A stretch of DNA of 64,000 nt from Granulosicoccus sp045106855 (GTDB lineage Bacteria; Pseudomonadota; Gammaproteobacteria; Granulosicoccales; Granulosicoccaceae), in assembly GCA_045106855.1 (NCBI GenBank), contig JBGCFI010000076.1, forward strand, positions 1-64,000, read 5' to 3'. The number at the start of each line of letters is the position of its first letter. Within the stretch, counting starts at the first letter, position 1. The notes below the pieces were generated by a model. The model was not told where the DNA came from and did no database searches. It saw only the letters and a program-made list of their open reading frames with translations. Position numbers and translations under genes: made by a program. Shown here one piece after another: positions 26,346 through 35,116 of this stretch.

Positions 26346-27308
26346 ATGGCAACCAGTTTATTGACATTGCTAGATGACGTCGCCTCTATTCTGGATGACG
26401 TAGCGGCGATGACCAAAATCGCGACCCGGAAAACAGCCGGTGTTCTTGGAGACGATCTGGCGCTCAATGCGCAACAAGTCACTGGCGTAAAAGCCGATCG
26501 TGAACTGCCTGTTGTCTGGGCTGTTGCCAAAGGCTCTGCGTTCAACAAAGTCATCCTTGTTCCAGTCGCCTTATTCATCAGCTGGATTGCCCCGTGGCTG
26601 ATTACCCCACTGCTGATGATTGGTGGTCTCTATCTCTGTTTTGAAGGGGTTGAAAAACTCAGCCATAAGTTTCTGCATCCAGAAGATGCCGAAGAGTCAA
26701 AGCAAAAGCTGCGCGAGGCTATGGCAAACGACGATGTCGATATGGTCGACCTGGAGAAAACCAAGATAAAAGGTGCGATCCGGACCGATTTTGTGCTGTC
26801 AGCCGAAATCATTGTTATCTCCCTGGGCACAGTAGCCGCCAGTACATTCAGCGTGCGTGTTGCAACCCTGATTGCCATATCAGCCATTATGACTGTCGGG
26901 GTTTACGGGCTGGTTGCCGCTATCGTCAAACTCGATGATGCCGGGTTGCACTTGTCGCAACCTGCTGATGGCAGTACACCCAGTGCATTAGGTTCAGCGG
27001 TCGGTCGCGGCATTCTATGGTTTGCACCCCTGCTGATGAAGTTCCTGTCAGTCGTGGGTACCGCGGCCATGTTCATTGTCGGTGGAGGCATACTGACGCA
27101 TGGATTTCATTGGTTGGCCGAGCAGATAGCACGTGCAGCAAGTGGCGTATCCGGGTTACCCGTATTCGGTGATATCAAGGGCATCGGGACTGTTGCTGAA
27201 CAAATTACGACAACCTTGCTCAATACGACAGTCGGTGTTCTAGCAGGCCTCATAGCGCTAGTGGTCTATATGGGCATCCAGAAAATGCGTGGTCGCAGTC
27301 TCCACTAG
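26346..27308 (+). CDS. yedI: DUF808 family inner-membrane protein (YedI-like)
   Basis: Integral membrane protein of 320 residues and unknown biochemical role. The family opening is clear: LLTLLDDVASILDDVAAMTKIATRKTAGVLGDDLALNA, shown here in part, with its duplicated LDDVA pattern. GLYLCFEGVEKLSHKF follows, and then several membrane helices between about 75 and 310. The length and order match E. coli YedI. It is a single gene with a short upstream region shared with the rhodanese gene. Confidence 0.9.
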   Translation: MATSLLTLLDDVASILDDVAAMTKIATRKTAGVLGDDLALNAQQVTGVKADRELPVVWAVAKGSAFNKVILVPVALFISWIAPWLITPLLMIGGLYLCFEGVEKLSHKFLHPEDAEESKQKLREAMANDDVDMVDLEKTKIKGAIRTDFVLSAEIIVISLGTVAASTFSVRVATLIAISAIMTVGVYGLVAAIVKLDDAGLHLSQPADGSTPSALGSAVGRGILWFAPLLMKFLSVVGTAAMFIVGGGILTHGFHWLAEQIARAASGVSGLPVFGDIKGIGTVAEQITTTLLNTTVGVLAGLIALVVYMGIQKMRGRSLH

Positions 27309-27358
27309 GCGTTGGTGTTTACGGCGTAGATTGAACTGAGCGGACGAACCAGGACGGA

Positions 27359-28438
27359 CTAAGTTGGTTGCGTCGAATCCGAGTCGGCTTCGATCAGGCC
27401 GATACTCAATGCACGCTGCTCCCACTGCTTGCGGGCCAGAGCCTGCATGTCGGTTGCATTATCCTGTTCATCGACAATCTCCAGCCCCAGCAGAGTTTCG
27501 ATAACGTCTTCCATCGTCACGATGCCGGCTGTCCCACCAAATTCATCCAGCACGATCGCAATATGCTCGCGTTTTGAAGTGAAATGAGTGAACAGCTCCG
27601 GGATGGGAAAATCCTCTTTAACGGCCAGTACATCTCGGCGGATTGACGACAGAGGCTGTTCACCGTCGCTCTCAACCAACTCCTTGAGCACCTGATCCTT
27701 AAGCACATAACCCGTAATGTGATCGGATGAGTCATTGAAAATAGGTATGCGAGAGAAACGCAGATTCGGGTGAGTATCGTGGAACTCGCGGATAGACTGG
27801 CTTTGATCACTGGCGATCATGACGGTGCGAGGGGTCATGACGTTTTTGGCGAAAATGGTATTGAAACGCAAGAGGTTTCGAAGAATGTTTGACTCGCCCT
27901 CATCAAATACGCCCTGTTGCGAACCTAGCTCTGCCATAGCGCCGAAATCGGCACGACTGAATACTGATGCCTGCTTGTCTTTTTTCAGAGCCTTGGTGAT
28001 GATCTGACTGACAAATACCAAGGGTGCAAGGACCCACATGACAAATTTCAGGCTGCGAACAGTGAAGCCTGCAAGTTCTTTCCAGTAATTAGCGCCAATT
28101 GTCTTGGGGATAATTTCGGACAGAATGAGGATAGCCAGCGTCATTAGCACCGGCACGACCGCGGTAGCCATGAACGAGGCGCCCCATATCTTTGTCGCCT
28201 GTGCTCCAACACCAATGGCACCCACCGTATGAGCGATGGTATTAAGCGTAAGAATGGCCGCCAGGGGCCGATCGATATTGTCCTTGAACACCTGCAGGGT
28301 CTTCCCCAGTTCCTCACCCTCCTGCAATTTCATCTGGGTAAACGAGGGCGTAACACTCAGCAATACAGCCTCCCACACAGAACAGAGAAAAGAAAAAATG
28401 ATGGAGACCAGTAAAAAAACGATCAACAGGGTATACAT
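27359..28438 (-). CDS. CNNM/CorC-type membrane protein with CBS pair
   Basis: Membrane protein of the HlyC/CorC/CNNM family, connected in other bacteria with magnesium or cobalt efflux and with tolerance to metals. It is about 360 residues from ATG 28438. The DUF21/CNNM domain occupies about 1-190, with helices at about 3-23, 58-80, 90-112 and 120-150. It is followed by a CBS pair with VMTPRTVMIASD and the conserved DEFGGTAGIVTMEDVIE region near 310-327. The corC-type C-terminal domain is short or missing. The frame runs 13 codons further up to a GTG at 28477; I prefer the ATG because the first helix follows it at once. Confidence 0.88.
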   Translation of the reverse strand: MYTLLIVFLLVSIIFSFLCSVWEAVLLSVTPSFTQMKLQEGEELGKTLQVFKDNIDRPLAAILTLNTIAHTVGAIGVGAQATKIWGASFMATAVVPVLMTLAILILSEIIPKTIGANYWKELAGFTVRSLKFVMWVLAPLVFVSQIITKALKKDKQASVFSRADFGAMAELGSQQGVFDEGESNILRNLLRFNTIFAKNVMTPRTVMIASDQSQSIREFHDTHPNLRFSRIPIFNDSSDHITGYVLKDQVLKELVESDGEQPLSSIRRDVLAVKEDFPIPELFTHFTSKREHIAIVLDEFGGTAGIVTMEDVIETLLGLEIVDEQDNATDMQALARKQWEQRALSIGLIEADSDSTQPT

Positions 28439-28553
28439 ACAGAGTTCTAACCTTATGGATCCAGCGCAACTGCGCACTTACCTGATGGTACCCGAACTCC
28501 ATGTACACTGCGCACGCCTACCAGAATGACAACCGGGGAGATCGATCCAGCAA

Positions 28554-29915
28554 ATGACACCTGATGCAAGTGACTTATGGTTTCTGCCACTGGGTGGCTG
28601 TGGCGAAATTGGCATGAACATGAACCTCTACGGTCACGATGATCAATGGCTTATGGTTGATTGCGGTGTCACTTTCAGAGACGCTGACGGCACCAACAGT
28701 AGCGGATTCGATATCCAGATGCCCGATCCGGAATTCATAGCGGCACAACACGGCAAACTTCAGGGCATTTTATTGACCCATGCGCACGAAGATCATATCG
28801 GTGCTGTAGCACCACTGTGGCGCCGCTTACGTTGTCCTGTCTATGCCACGCCTTTTACTGCGCAAATGCTGCATCGCAAGCTTGCCGAGCACGGCCTGGC
28901 CGACAAAGTTACAGTACACCTTGTTGAGCCGCTGGATCGTTTTCACATTGGCGTTTTTGATGTGGAATGGATCCCCAACACTCATTCGATACCCAGTCCC
29001 TGTGGACTTGTGATTCGAACGCCAGCAGGCGGAGTGTTTCATACAGCCGACTGGAAACTGGATCCTGACCCAGTGGTCGGTCATGGCTTCATCGAAAGTG
29101 AATATCGAAAGCTGGGCAAGGAAGGCATTAACGCCATGGTTTGCGACTCTACCTGTGCCGATCAGCCCGGTCACTCGCTTTCCGAGGGAGCTTTGTACGA
29201 AGGCCTTCATTATCACATCAGGGAATCTAGCGGTCGCGTGGTTGTAGCCTGCTTCGGCAGCAACATTGCACGTCTGCACACCTTGTCCAGAATCGCGACA
29301 GTAACAGGACGGCACCTTGGCCTGCTGGGACGATCGTTGATCAGTACCGCCGCGGCGGCCCGCGCCATAGGGCTATGGCCGGATGTGACCACCCTCGTAG
29401 AATCTGATCATCTTGGATATCTGCCCAGAGAAACAGTGTTGCTCGTGGCCACAGGAAGTCAAGGCGAACCTCGCACTGCGCTTAACCGTCTCAGTCATGG
29501 CAGTTTTCGTGATCTGGAGCTTGACGCCGGTGATACAGTCATTTTCAGTGCTCGAGCCATTCCCGGAAATGAAGACCAGATAAACAATCTGATTGCCCGT
29601 CTTGAGGCAAAAGGTATTCGTATCATTACACCGGAGTCGTCCGAGCTCGCCATACATGCATCTGGCCATCCGGGGGCCGAAGAGCTTCGCAAACTTTATG
29701 ATTGGGTTAGGCCGCAGCTTCTGATTCCCGTGCATGGTGAAACCGTGCATCTGGATGCCCAGACAGAGCTTGCCAGGGCCAGTGGCATAAGGCGACAGCT
29801 GAATGGTCGTAACGGGGATTTATTTACAATCGCCCCAACGATATCAATTCGGCGCGGAGCGGTGCCTGTCGGCCGCCTTGGGATTGGCAGTAAATCCCTG
29901 GAGCAAATTACTTAG
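28554..29915 (+). CDS. Ribonuclease J-like metallo-beta-lactamase/beta-CASP hydrolase
   Basis: A 453-residue member of the RNase J group of beta-CASP metallohydrolases, which process and degrade RNA by endo- and 5'-exonuclease action. The dinuclear zinc motif HAHEDH is at residues 76-81. Further ligands are in NTHSIPSPCGLVIRTPAGG with HTADWKLD, and the beta-CASP region includes the later motif VHGET. It is shorter than classical RNase J (about 550) because the C-terminal domain is missing. Enzymes of this size are found in some gammaproteobacteria beside RNase E. It is divergent from the CNNM gene; the substrate is unknown. Confidence 0.85.
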   Translation: MTPDASDLWFLPLGGCGEIGMNMNLYGHDDQWLMVDCGVTFRDADGTNSSGFDIQMPDPEFIAAQHGKLQGILLTHAHEDHIGAVAPLWRRLRCPVYATPFTAQMLHRKLAEHGLADKVTVHLVEPLDRFHIGVFDVEWIPNTHSIPSPCGLVIRTPAGGVFHTADWKLDPDPVVGHGFIESEYRKLGKEGINAMVCDSTCADQPGHSLSEGALYEGLHYHIRESSGRVVVACFGSNIARLHTLSRIATVTGRHLGLLGRSLISTAAAARAIGLWPDVTTLVESDHLGYLPRETVLLVATGSQGEPRTALNRLSHGSFRDLELDAGDTVIFSARAIPGNEDQINNLIARLEAKGIRIITPESSELAIHASGHPGAEELRKLYDWVRPQLLIPVHGETVHLDAQTELARASGIRRQLNGRNGDLFTIAPTISIRRGAVPVGRLGIGSKSLEQIT

Positions 29916-29934
29916 GCGTTGCCGCCAGCAAGAC

Positions 29935-30789
29935 TCAGACTACAAGCTCAGCTTCGGTTTCAATACGCGAAAGGCGATAACCCACGCGACGTACCCTTTT
30001 CAGCTCCCAACCATCATCCCGACAAAGCCTGAGCTTTTTTCGTACACGGCAAGCAGCTGTATCTATTCGTCGGGTATCCATATCCGGTGGCAATGACCAG
30101 ACCGACGTCATTAGCTCCGAGTTCCGGACAACCTTGTCCAATCTGGAAAACAGATGGCAGGCAAATTCGAATTCTTTAGGACTCAGATCTACGGGACGGT
30201 CTGCGCGTGTCACCTTGCGCTTCTGGACATCGAAATGTATATCGCCTTCTGAAAATGAACGTAAAGAAACACGGCGATGCTGTCTAAGCGCTGCTTCGAG
30301 ACGAGCTTGAAGTATGTTGTCAGGCTCATTGATGTTGAAAAAATGGCGTGCTCCGCCGTCCAGGAAACCGACTGCAGTCTCTTCTCGAGCACAATCAGAC
30401 AGCACAATGATACGGGATACTTTTGCACCGTCGGGGAGGCTACAGCTGTATTCAGGATCGCCACGCCGATGGCATATCACGGCAGCAAAGGCTTTCACTT
30501 CAGGTATCTGAGCGGATTCACAAAAGAACGTATTGGTGATATCCACGTCCGAATAGCTGAGCAAGCTCGCTATCCGCGAAATATCATCGGCTCTTGTACC
30601 ATTAACTGCTATAGAACAGGAACCATTGGAGTCTTCAGATACGACCCTCTGTAGTAAACTTTCTTCATCAGAAACTAACTCACCCGAGTCGATACTCTGT
30701 GACAACACTGCGACCATGCAACACCCCGAGACTTCATTGTTGCGCGCGTGGCTGTACAGCTGGGCATCGACCCAATCAGCAACAAGCAC
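29935..30789 (-). CDS. Winged-helix transcription regulator with degenerate receiver domain
   Basis: A lone OmpR/PhoB-type regulator, 284 residues. The C-terminal winged helix (about 178-275) is clear: DLSPKEFEFACHLFSRLDKVVRNSELMTSVW in pattern, then DTAACRVRKKLRL and RVGYRLSRI. The preceding 100 residues have the strand pattern of a receiver (FAAVICHRRGD, RIIVLSDCA, ARHFFNINEP), but the phosphoacceptor position lacks Asp and the conserved Lys is replaced by Asn. Phosphorylation control is therefore unlikely. The frame starts with GTG at 30789; an ATG at 30717 is an alternative. There is no kinase nearby. It is divergent from a long intergenic region. Confidence 0.8.
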   Translation of the reverse strand: MLVADWVDAQLYSHARNNEVSGCCMVAVLSQSIDSGELVSDEESLLQRVVSEDSNGSCSIAVNGTRADDISRIASLLSYSDVDITNTFFCESAQIPEVKAFAAVICHRRGDPEYSCSLPDGAKVSRIIVLSDCAREETAVGFLDGGARHFFNINEPDNILQARLEAALRQHRRVSLRSFSEGDIHFDVQKRKVTRADRPVDLSPKEFEFACHLFSRLDKVVRNSELMTSVWSLPPDMDTRRIDTAACRVRKKLRLCRDDGWELKRVRRVGYRLSRIETEAELVV

Positions 30790-31113
30790 CTAACTAATTG
30801 AAATTTGGCTATTCACTGACACTCAAGGACTATCTATCCCGAGAAAGAACACCACATCCGACGATGCGCACTGATACTTAATTTCCATATTTGCATCACC
30901 CGAGCGCACCATACCGCAGGCCCAAGTATACACATGCCGTGACAGTTGTCGAGTACATGTGACGCTCGTTTACAATTAGAGTACATCGTCTAACGTCATA
31001 TTGAAGCGCATCGATAGACGTCTCAGTTAATGTTCTTTTTGTTTCAGCTTGGTTTCAGTGCACGTCAAGACTTAGCTGAGTGTAAATCTTCACCAAACAC
31101 CATGAATATAGCT

Positions 31114-31135
31114 ATTTTCGTTAGATAACGAAAAT
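31114..31135. repeat. Perfect inverted repeat, operator-like or hairpin
   Basis: ATTTTCGTTA and its exact complement TAACGAAAAT are separated by GA. Ten bases beyond, on the plus strand, comes a T run (TTTTTT at about 31143-31148), so it could also work as a weak terminator of a short transcript. An operator for the adjacent regulator is the other reading. Confidence 0.45.
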
Positions 31136-31580
31136 GATTTGCTTTTTTGTTAAATTCATCAAACACGAGTAGCGTTCAACGATACATACACCGCACAATC
31201 ACTTCTCGGTAACGCAATGCAGCAATCACGCATGATTAATATGCAAGTCTGACGCATCTGTATTATTGACATCATCATTCACTCACACCGAATGAAGCAT
31301 TCACGTTCAACAAATGATGCACAAACAAAAAAATATATATTCATGCAAAAAAAGTACTGATATATTGTTGCTCAATGTGGCCGGAATCGGACGGATCGGA
31401 CATTGGTGTTATGTCTAACTCAATCCGGCTGGTTTCATTAAAAATTGGGGCAAAGTCAACCCGTTAAAAATGACGATTTCCGGAGCCGCCCGGAGCAAGC
31501 AGCTTTCCTTTTCCTGTAAATACCGTACGGTCAATGTCAATACGAAAAACAAACCTCTGCTCGACTAAACTCAAGCCAGC

Positions 31581-31594
31581 GTTAGCGCGCTAAC
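31581..31594. repeat. 14-base perfect palindrome upstream of the FkbM gene
   Basis: GTTAGCGCGCTAAC, 79 bases before the FkbM start, with outer AGCC/GGCT complements at 31573-31576 and 31599-31602. It could be an operator or the top of a hairpin in the 5' leader. Confidence 0.4.
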
Positions 31595-31673
31595 CTGAGG
31601 CTCGCAGGAGCATACACCCGCTTGTCCGAACCCCGGAATAGCGCTTCAAACTGATATCACGAGAAGCACAACG

Positions 31674-32522
31674 TTGAACCGACCGATCACAGAAGTCAGC
31701 ACCTGCCACGGCAATCAACTGTTCGCCTTCGAGGGCGATGCCATCACCGAAGAGATTCGCAGTCAGGGCGTTTACGATCGCTGGACCCTTGAAGCACTGG
31801 TGGATATTCTTCAGCATATCGACGCTGATGTTTGTCTGGATGTCGGTGCCAACATCGGCAATCACGCCGTAGTCATGGCAGATCATTGTAAAAAATTATA
31901 TTCATTTGAGCCGGTGCCCTTCATTTTCGACGTTCTTCAAAAAAACCTTCAATCGCGTTCTGATCGTGCCACTGCGATTTGTCTGGCCCTGTCCGACAAG
32001 GAGCAAACCACCAGCATTACCGTCCCCACGGAAGGTAATCTGGGCAAATCAACCATGCTAAGCGGACAATCTGGAGAGAACATCGATATTCGTAGCCAGC
32101 GAGGGGATGATTTCCTTGAACTCGAAGATGGACACATTGATTTCATCAAAATCGATGTAGAAGGCCTGGAACCCAACGTCATAGCAGGCTTGCAACACAC
32201 GATCGAGAAACACCAGCCCGTGATACTGCTGGAGTGGAATTCCGAACAGACACGAGAGGGATTTACTCAGCTTTCACTGTTCAAATCTCCGTTGGCTGCG
32301 TATCAGCCCTACAGCCTTACTCACAGGCGTAGCAGGCAGATATCCGGACGTGGATTGTCAGGCAGCTTGCGTCGACTGACTATCAAACTTATGGACAGTA
32401 ATGGTTGGCGACTTGCCAGCTTCACGTTTGACAATGATTATCCCAATGTTCTGCTTGTACCGAAAAAATGGCAAAGTCTGGTTACGACGTTACCCAATGC
32501 CGTTCTCTCTGAAGGTGTCTGA
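31674..32522 (+). CDS. FkbM family methyltransferase
   Basis: SAM-dependent methyltransferase of the FkbM type, 282 residues, usually acting on sugar hydroxyls or other small-molecule hydroxyls. The SAM motif CLDVGANIGNHAVVMADH is at about residues 59-76, SFEPVPFIFDVLQKNL follows, and the family signature DFIKIDVEGLEPNVIAGL lies at about 158-175. The start is TTG at 31674; no ATG is available nearby. It stands alone, with no glycosyltransferases nearby, so the acceptor cannot be inferred. The long AT-rich leader and isolated setting would fit acquisition by transfer. Confidence 0.85.
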   Translation: MNRPITEVSTCHGNQLFAFEGDAITEEIRSQGVYDRWTLEALVDILQHIDADVCLDVGANIGNHAVVMADHCKKLYSFEPVPFIFDVLQKNLQSRSDRATAICLALSDKEQTTSITVPTEGNLGKSTMLSGQSGENIDIRSQRGDDFLELEDGHIDFIKIDVEGLEPNVIAGLQHTIEKHQPVILLEWNSEQTREGFTQLSLFKSPLAAYQPYSLTHRRSRQISGRGLSGSLRRLTIKLMDSNGWRLASFTFDNDYPNVLLVPKKWQSLVTTLPNAVLSEGV

Positions 32523-32611
32523 ATTGCTTACTGGCATGCACTACGTGTAAATCGATTCTCAAGCCTCTCTACCAAACGTTCTGGCAAGCAAAGGATTTGA
32601 TTATTCTTTGT

Positions 32612-33517
32612 TCACACCGTTGCCTTTTTGATCACATGCGTTTTCGATTGACGTGTTGCCAACCAGACGCCTACCGCGGCCACGGCCATCCCCAGCCATG
32701 CCACTCGACTCATGTATTCATCGAGCACAAGCCACGCGATCAAGGCAGACATCGGTGGCACCAGAAAAAACAAAGCCGACACTCGCGTTGCCTCTCCGCG
32801 CCTTATCATCATCAATAACAGACTAATGGCCAGTAGCGAATTGGCAACCACCAGATAAGTGAGGGCAAGAAGGAAAGACACAGTAACTGTAATACTCATT
32901 GGCTCGAAAAAGTAGGCCAAAGGCAAGGTACCCACCAGACCAACGCAATATTGAACCAGATTGGCAGTTAACGGGTGATGCGACACACCAAAACGTTTTT
33001 CCCAGACCGTCGCCAGGGTAATCGCACAAAGGGCCGACAGGGAGAACAGCAGGACACTCACACTGACTATCTGAAGACCAGCATTGCCTGCAAGCACGAG
33101 CGTGGTGCCTGCCAAACCCAGAACCAGCCCCAGCCAGCGACCGTGAGACACGTGTTCTTTAGAGAACATTGGCATGACTAAGGCCACTAGAATGGGTTGC
33201 AGCGAGGTTATCAACGCAACGGTGCTCGCCGAGCCACCTTTGGCAAATGCCAGCCAAGCGGTACTAAAGTAGACCACTTGTATCAGGAACCCCACCAGCA
33301 TCAGATGAAACCACTGCTTGCGATTAGCTGGCATGGGTGGTTTGTAAATGAGTATCAGAGGCAATAACAATACAACGACACACGCATAGCGAAGTGCCAG
33401 TAGCGTCAGGGGGTCAGCATCGGAAATTCCAATCTTGGCTACCGTAAAGCCACCGGACCAAAGCAACAGAAAAATTCCGGGCGCACAAACAATCGCCAGA
33501 TGCATAAGACGATTCAC
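32612..33517 (-). CDS. DMT superfamily (EamA) transporter
   Basis: Inner-membrane permease of the drug/metabolite transporter superfamily, 301 residues, with ten hydrophobic helices as two EamA repeats (about 5-140 and 150-290). Typical features are FLLLWSGGFTVAKIG near the N-terminus, the ALRYACVVVLLLPLI helix and FLVPPMSALIAWLVLDE in the second repeat. The substrate is unknown; relatives export amino acids or metabolites. It lies 18 bases upstream of nothing obvious and after ybiI in the same direction, so the two may share a transcript. Confidence 0.88.
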   Translation of the reverse strand: MNRLMHLAIVCAPGIFLLLWSGGFTVAKIGISDADPLTLLALRYACVVVLLLPLILIYKPPMPANRKQWFHLMLVGFLIQVVYFSTAWLAFAKGGSASTVALITSLQPILVALVMPMFSKEHVSHGRWLGLVLGLAGTTLVLAGNAGLQIVSVSVLLFSLSALCAITLATVWEKRFGVSHHPLTANLVQYCVGLVGTLPLAYFFEPMSITVTVSFLLALTYLVVANSLLAISLLLMMIRRGEATRVSALFFLVPPMSALIAWLVLDEYMSRVAWLGMAVAAVGVWLATRQSKTHVIKKATV

Positions 33518-33535
33518 GTTATGCTCTGAACAGTT

Positions 33536-33802
33536 TCAACGCAACTGGCTGTCCTTGCTTCCGCGACGATTAAACCCAGCGGTATCACTCGCGTTTTTGT
33601 CATGTTGTTCCTGGCACTTTACGCACAGGCGAACGCCAGGAACTGCCTTGCGACGTGCTTCGGGAATGGGTGCATCACACTCCTCACACTCAGCCAGACT
33701 CTCACCTTTTGGCAGCAGCTGCCTTGCCCGCGTAACCGCCTCATCAACGCTTGCATCTATCTGGTCTTGTACTGCTCCGTCTCTTGACCAACCACCCGCC
33801 AT
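33536..33802 (-). CDS. ybiI: DksA/TraR-type zinc finger protein YbiI
   Basis: An 88-residue protein with a four-cysteine zinc finger of the DksA/TraR group (CEEC near residue 39 and CVKC near residue 64). The opening MAGGWSRDGAVQDQID and the ending FNRRGSKDSQLR match E. coli YbiI closely. The open frame extends 40 codons further up, but that part has no family character, so I start at ATG 33802. It lacks the coiled-coil arm of DksA, so it should not reach the RNA polymerase active site in the same way. The function is not established. Confidence 0.92.
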   Translation of the reverse strand: MAGGWSRDGAVQDQIDASVDEAVTRARQLLPKGESLAECEECDAPIPEARRKAVPGVRLCVKCQEQHDKNASDTAGFNRRGSKDSQLR

Positions 33803-34119
33803 ACTTAATCTCTCAGACTCTAGACGTACAGGCAACAGAAACACTATGCCACGTGCTCCCCGACGATACCAGCACTGCGTCAACGAGGGTATATGAAGTG
33901 TGTAATTTGATAAAAAAATCACCGTCCCGAAGCCGGATCATGTGCAATCAGATTATAGTTACGAGAATACCTGCGTTGGCATACCGGGTTAGGTGAAATC
34001 AATACTCATTGATCGTCTAGTATCTTAGAAAGCTATGGCTCCAGACTTCTCCTGCGCATGTAGCATCATAAGAAAATAACTGTAGATTTTCGCGTCTGGT
34101 TCAGTCTAAAAAATCGGCC
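33803..34119. other. Intergenic region without recognised features
   Basis: About 317 bases between ybiI and the lipoprotein-like gene, both on the minus strand. It should contain the ybiI promoter. I see no open frame, repeat or terminator that I can support. Confidence 0.4.
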
Positions 34120-34935
34120 CTATAGTTTCACCGGTTTTTCCACCGGAACCACATTGATGTTTTCATCTGGCACTATGCTTTCTGCAAAACCGACCAACCT
34201 TTGTCCCCAGTATCCGCCTGGGGGATACTTTTTGTCGCCAAATACAGTAGGGTAAGTCCACCATTGCGGGGTAATGTCGTTATTTTTCTTACCATTGATA
34301 CCGTGATACATATACCATGCGATGACATCTCCGTTGTCGTCTTTTTCAACGCTAGTAACAGTGGCCATGTGATTAATGAGACCACCCACCTCTTTGAAAA
34401 GCCCTTCTTTTTTTATTTCTGCTAACGGTTTTTCAAAAGAGAACCACAATACCGAGCCCGTTTTTATCTTATTGCGTATGGCTATTAGCGCACCTGGTGC
34501 TTCGGTTAAATCGACCGTACCATCGTAGAAGACAGGCACAAATTTACCTTGTTCGTCATACCACTTTGCTATACCGCGAGTGGTCCTTGCTGCAGCCCTA
34601 CCCGGCCTTTCGTTATCACCACCGTCTACATATTTACGAACACCACGCGGCGCTACCAGTTCGACATCACATTGCTCAGCAATATGACTTGATAGTCGTA
34701 GAAAATTTCCGCTGCAGTCACGCCACTCACTATTAGGGGACTGCGCGTATTTTATTGTTTGATTATCCATCCAGTTGACAGATGGCGTGATGTCACATTG
34801 AACAGTCGAGATTGGCTCCGGTATCGGTTCACCAATCGGTGAGGTCTCCTCGACAGGTGGAGTCACAGTGACGGGTGGAACCGTTGCGCAGGATATACAA
34901 AGACACGACAAACCAATGGCGAATACGTTTTTCAC
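34120..34935 (-). CDS. Secreted protein with NlpC/P60-like DCSG motif, possible lipoprotein
   Basis: An unrecognised 271-residue exported protein. It starts with GTG at 34935 behind a good AAGGA site. The signal segment FAIGLSCLCISCATV ends in a weak lipobox (cleavage before Cys11 or Cys16). A Pro/Glu-rich linker follows to about residue 45. The motif WRDCSGNFLRLS (Cys74) resembles the catalytic DCSG of NlpC/P60 cysteine peptidases; GSVLWFS at about 160-166 and HMATVTSV (His189) fit the later strand and catalytic His. A second His211 could be the third residue. A peptidoglycan or peptide hydrolase is my inference. The base composition here is more AT-rich than in the housekeeping blocks. Confidence 0.65.
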   Translation of the reverse strand: MKNVFAIGLSCLCISCATVPPVTVTPPVEETSPIGEPIPEPISTVQCDITPSVNWMDNQTIKYAQSPNSEWRDCSGNFLRLSSHIAEQCDVELVAPRGVRKYVDGGDNERPGRAAARTTRGIAKWYDEQGKFVPVFYDGTVDLTEAPGALIAIRNKIKTGSVLWFSFEKPLAEIKKEGLFKEVGGLINHMATVTSVEKDDNGDVIAWYMYHGINGKKNNDITPQWWTYPTVFGDKKYPPGGYWGQRLVGFAESIVPDENINVVPVEKPVKL

Positions 34936-35116
34936 AATATTTCCTTATACCCATTTACATGATGTACATATCACACTATCAATATCGCGTAGTCAATACC
35001 AGAAATCATGCGTCAAATTACTTACGATGATAATGTTTACACGTGTAGATTTTTCGGATACCGAATAGCTTTCCGCAATGCGATTGCATAGGATGATTTC
35101 ATATTTCTGAAGGTAA

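Larger units (their letters stand above)
30790..31673. other. 884-bp divergent intergenic region, AT-rich in its middle
   Basis: No protein-coding frame with credible character was found on either strand. It must hold the promoters of both the winged-helix regulator (minus) and the FkbM gene (plus). It is visibly AT-rich from about 31080 to 31380. It contains a 10+10 inverted repeat at 31114-31135, a direct repeat GAGTACAT (near 30951 and 30980) and a perfect palindrome at 31581-31594. The length and the dyads leave room for an unannotated small RNA. Confidence 0.5.

Noticed and set aside
33803..33922. N-terminal extension of ybiI
   Set aside because: Residues before ATG 33802 lack family similarity, and the ATG product matches full-length YbiI.
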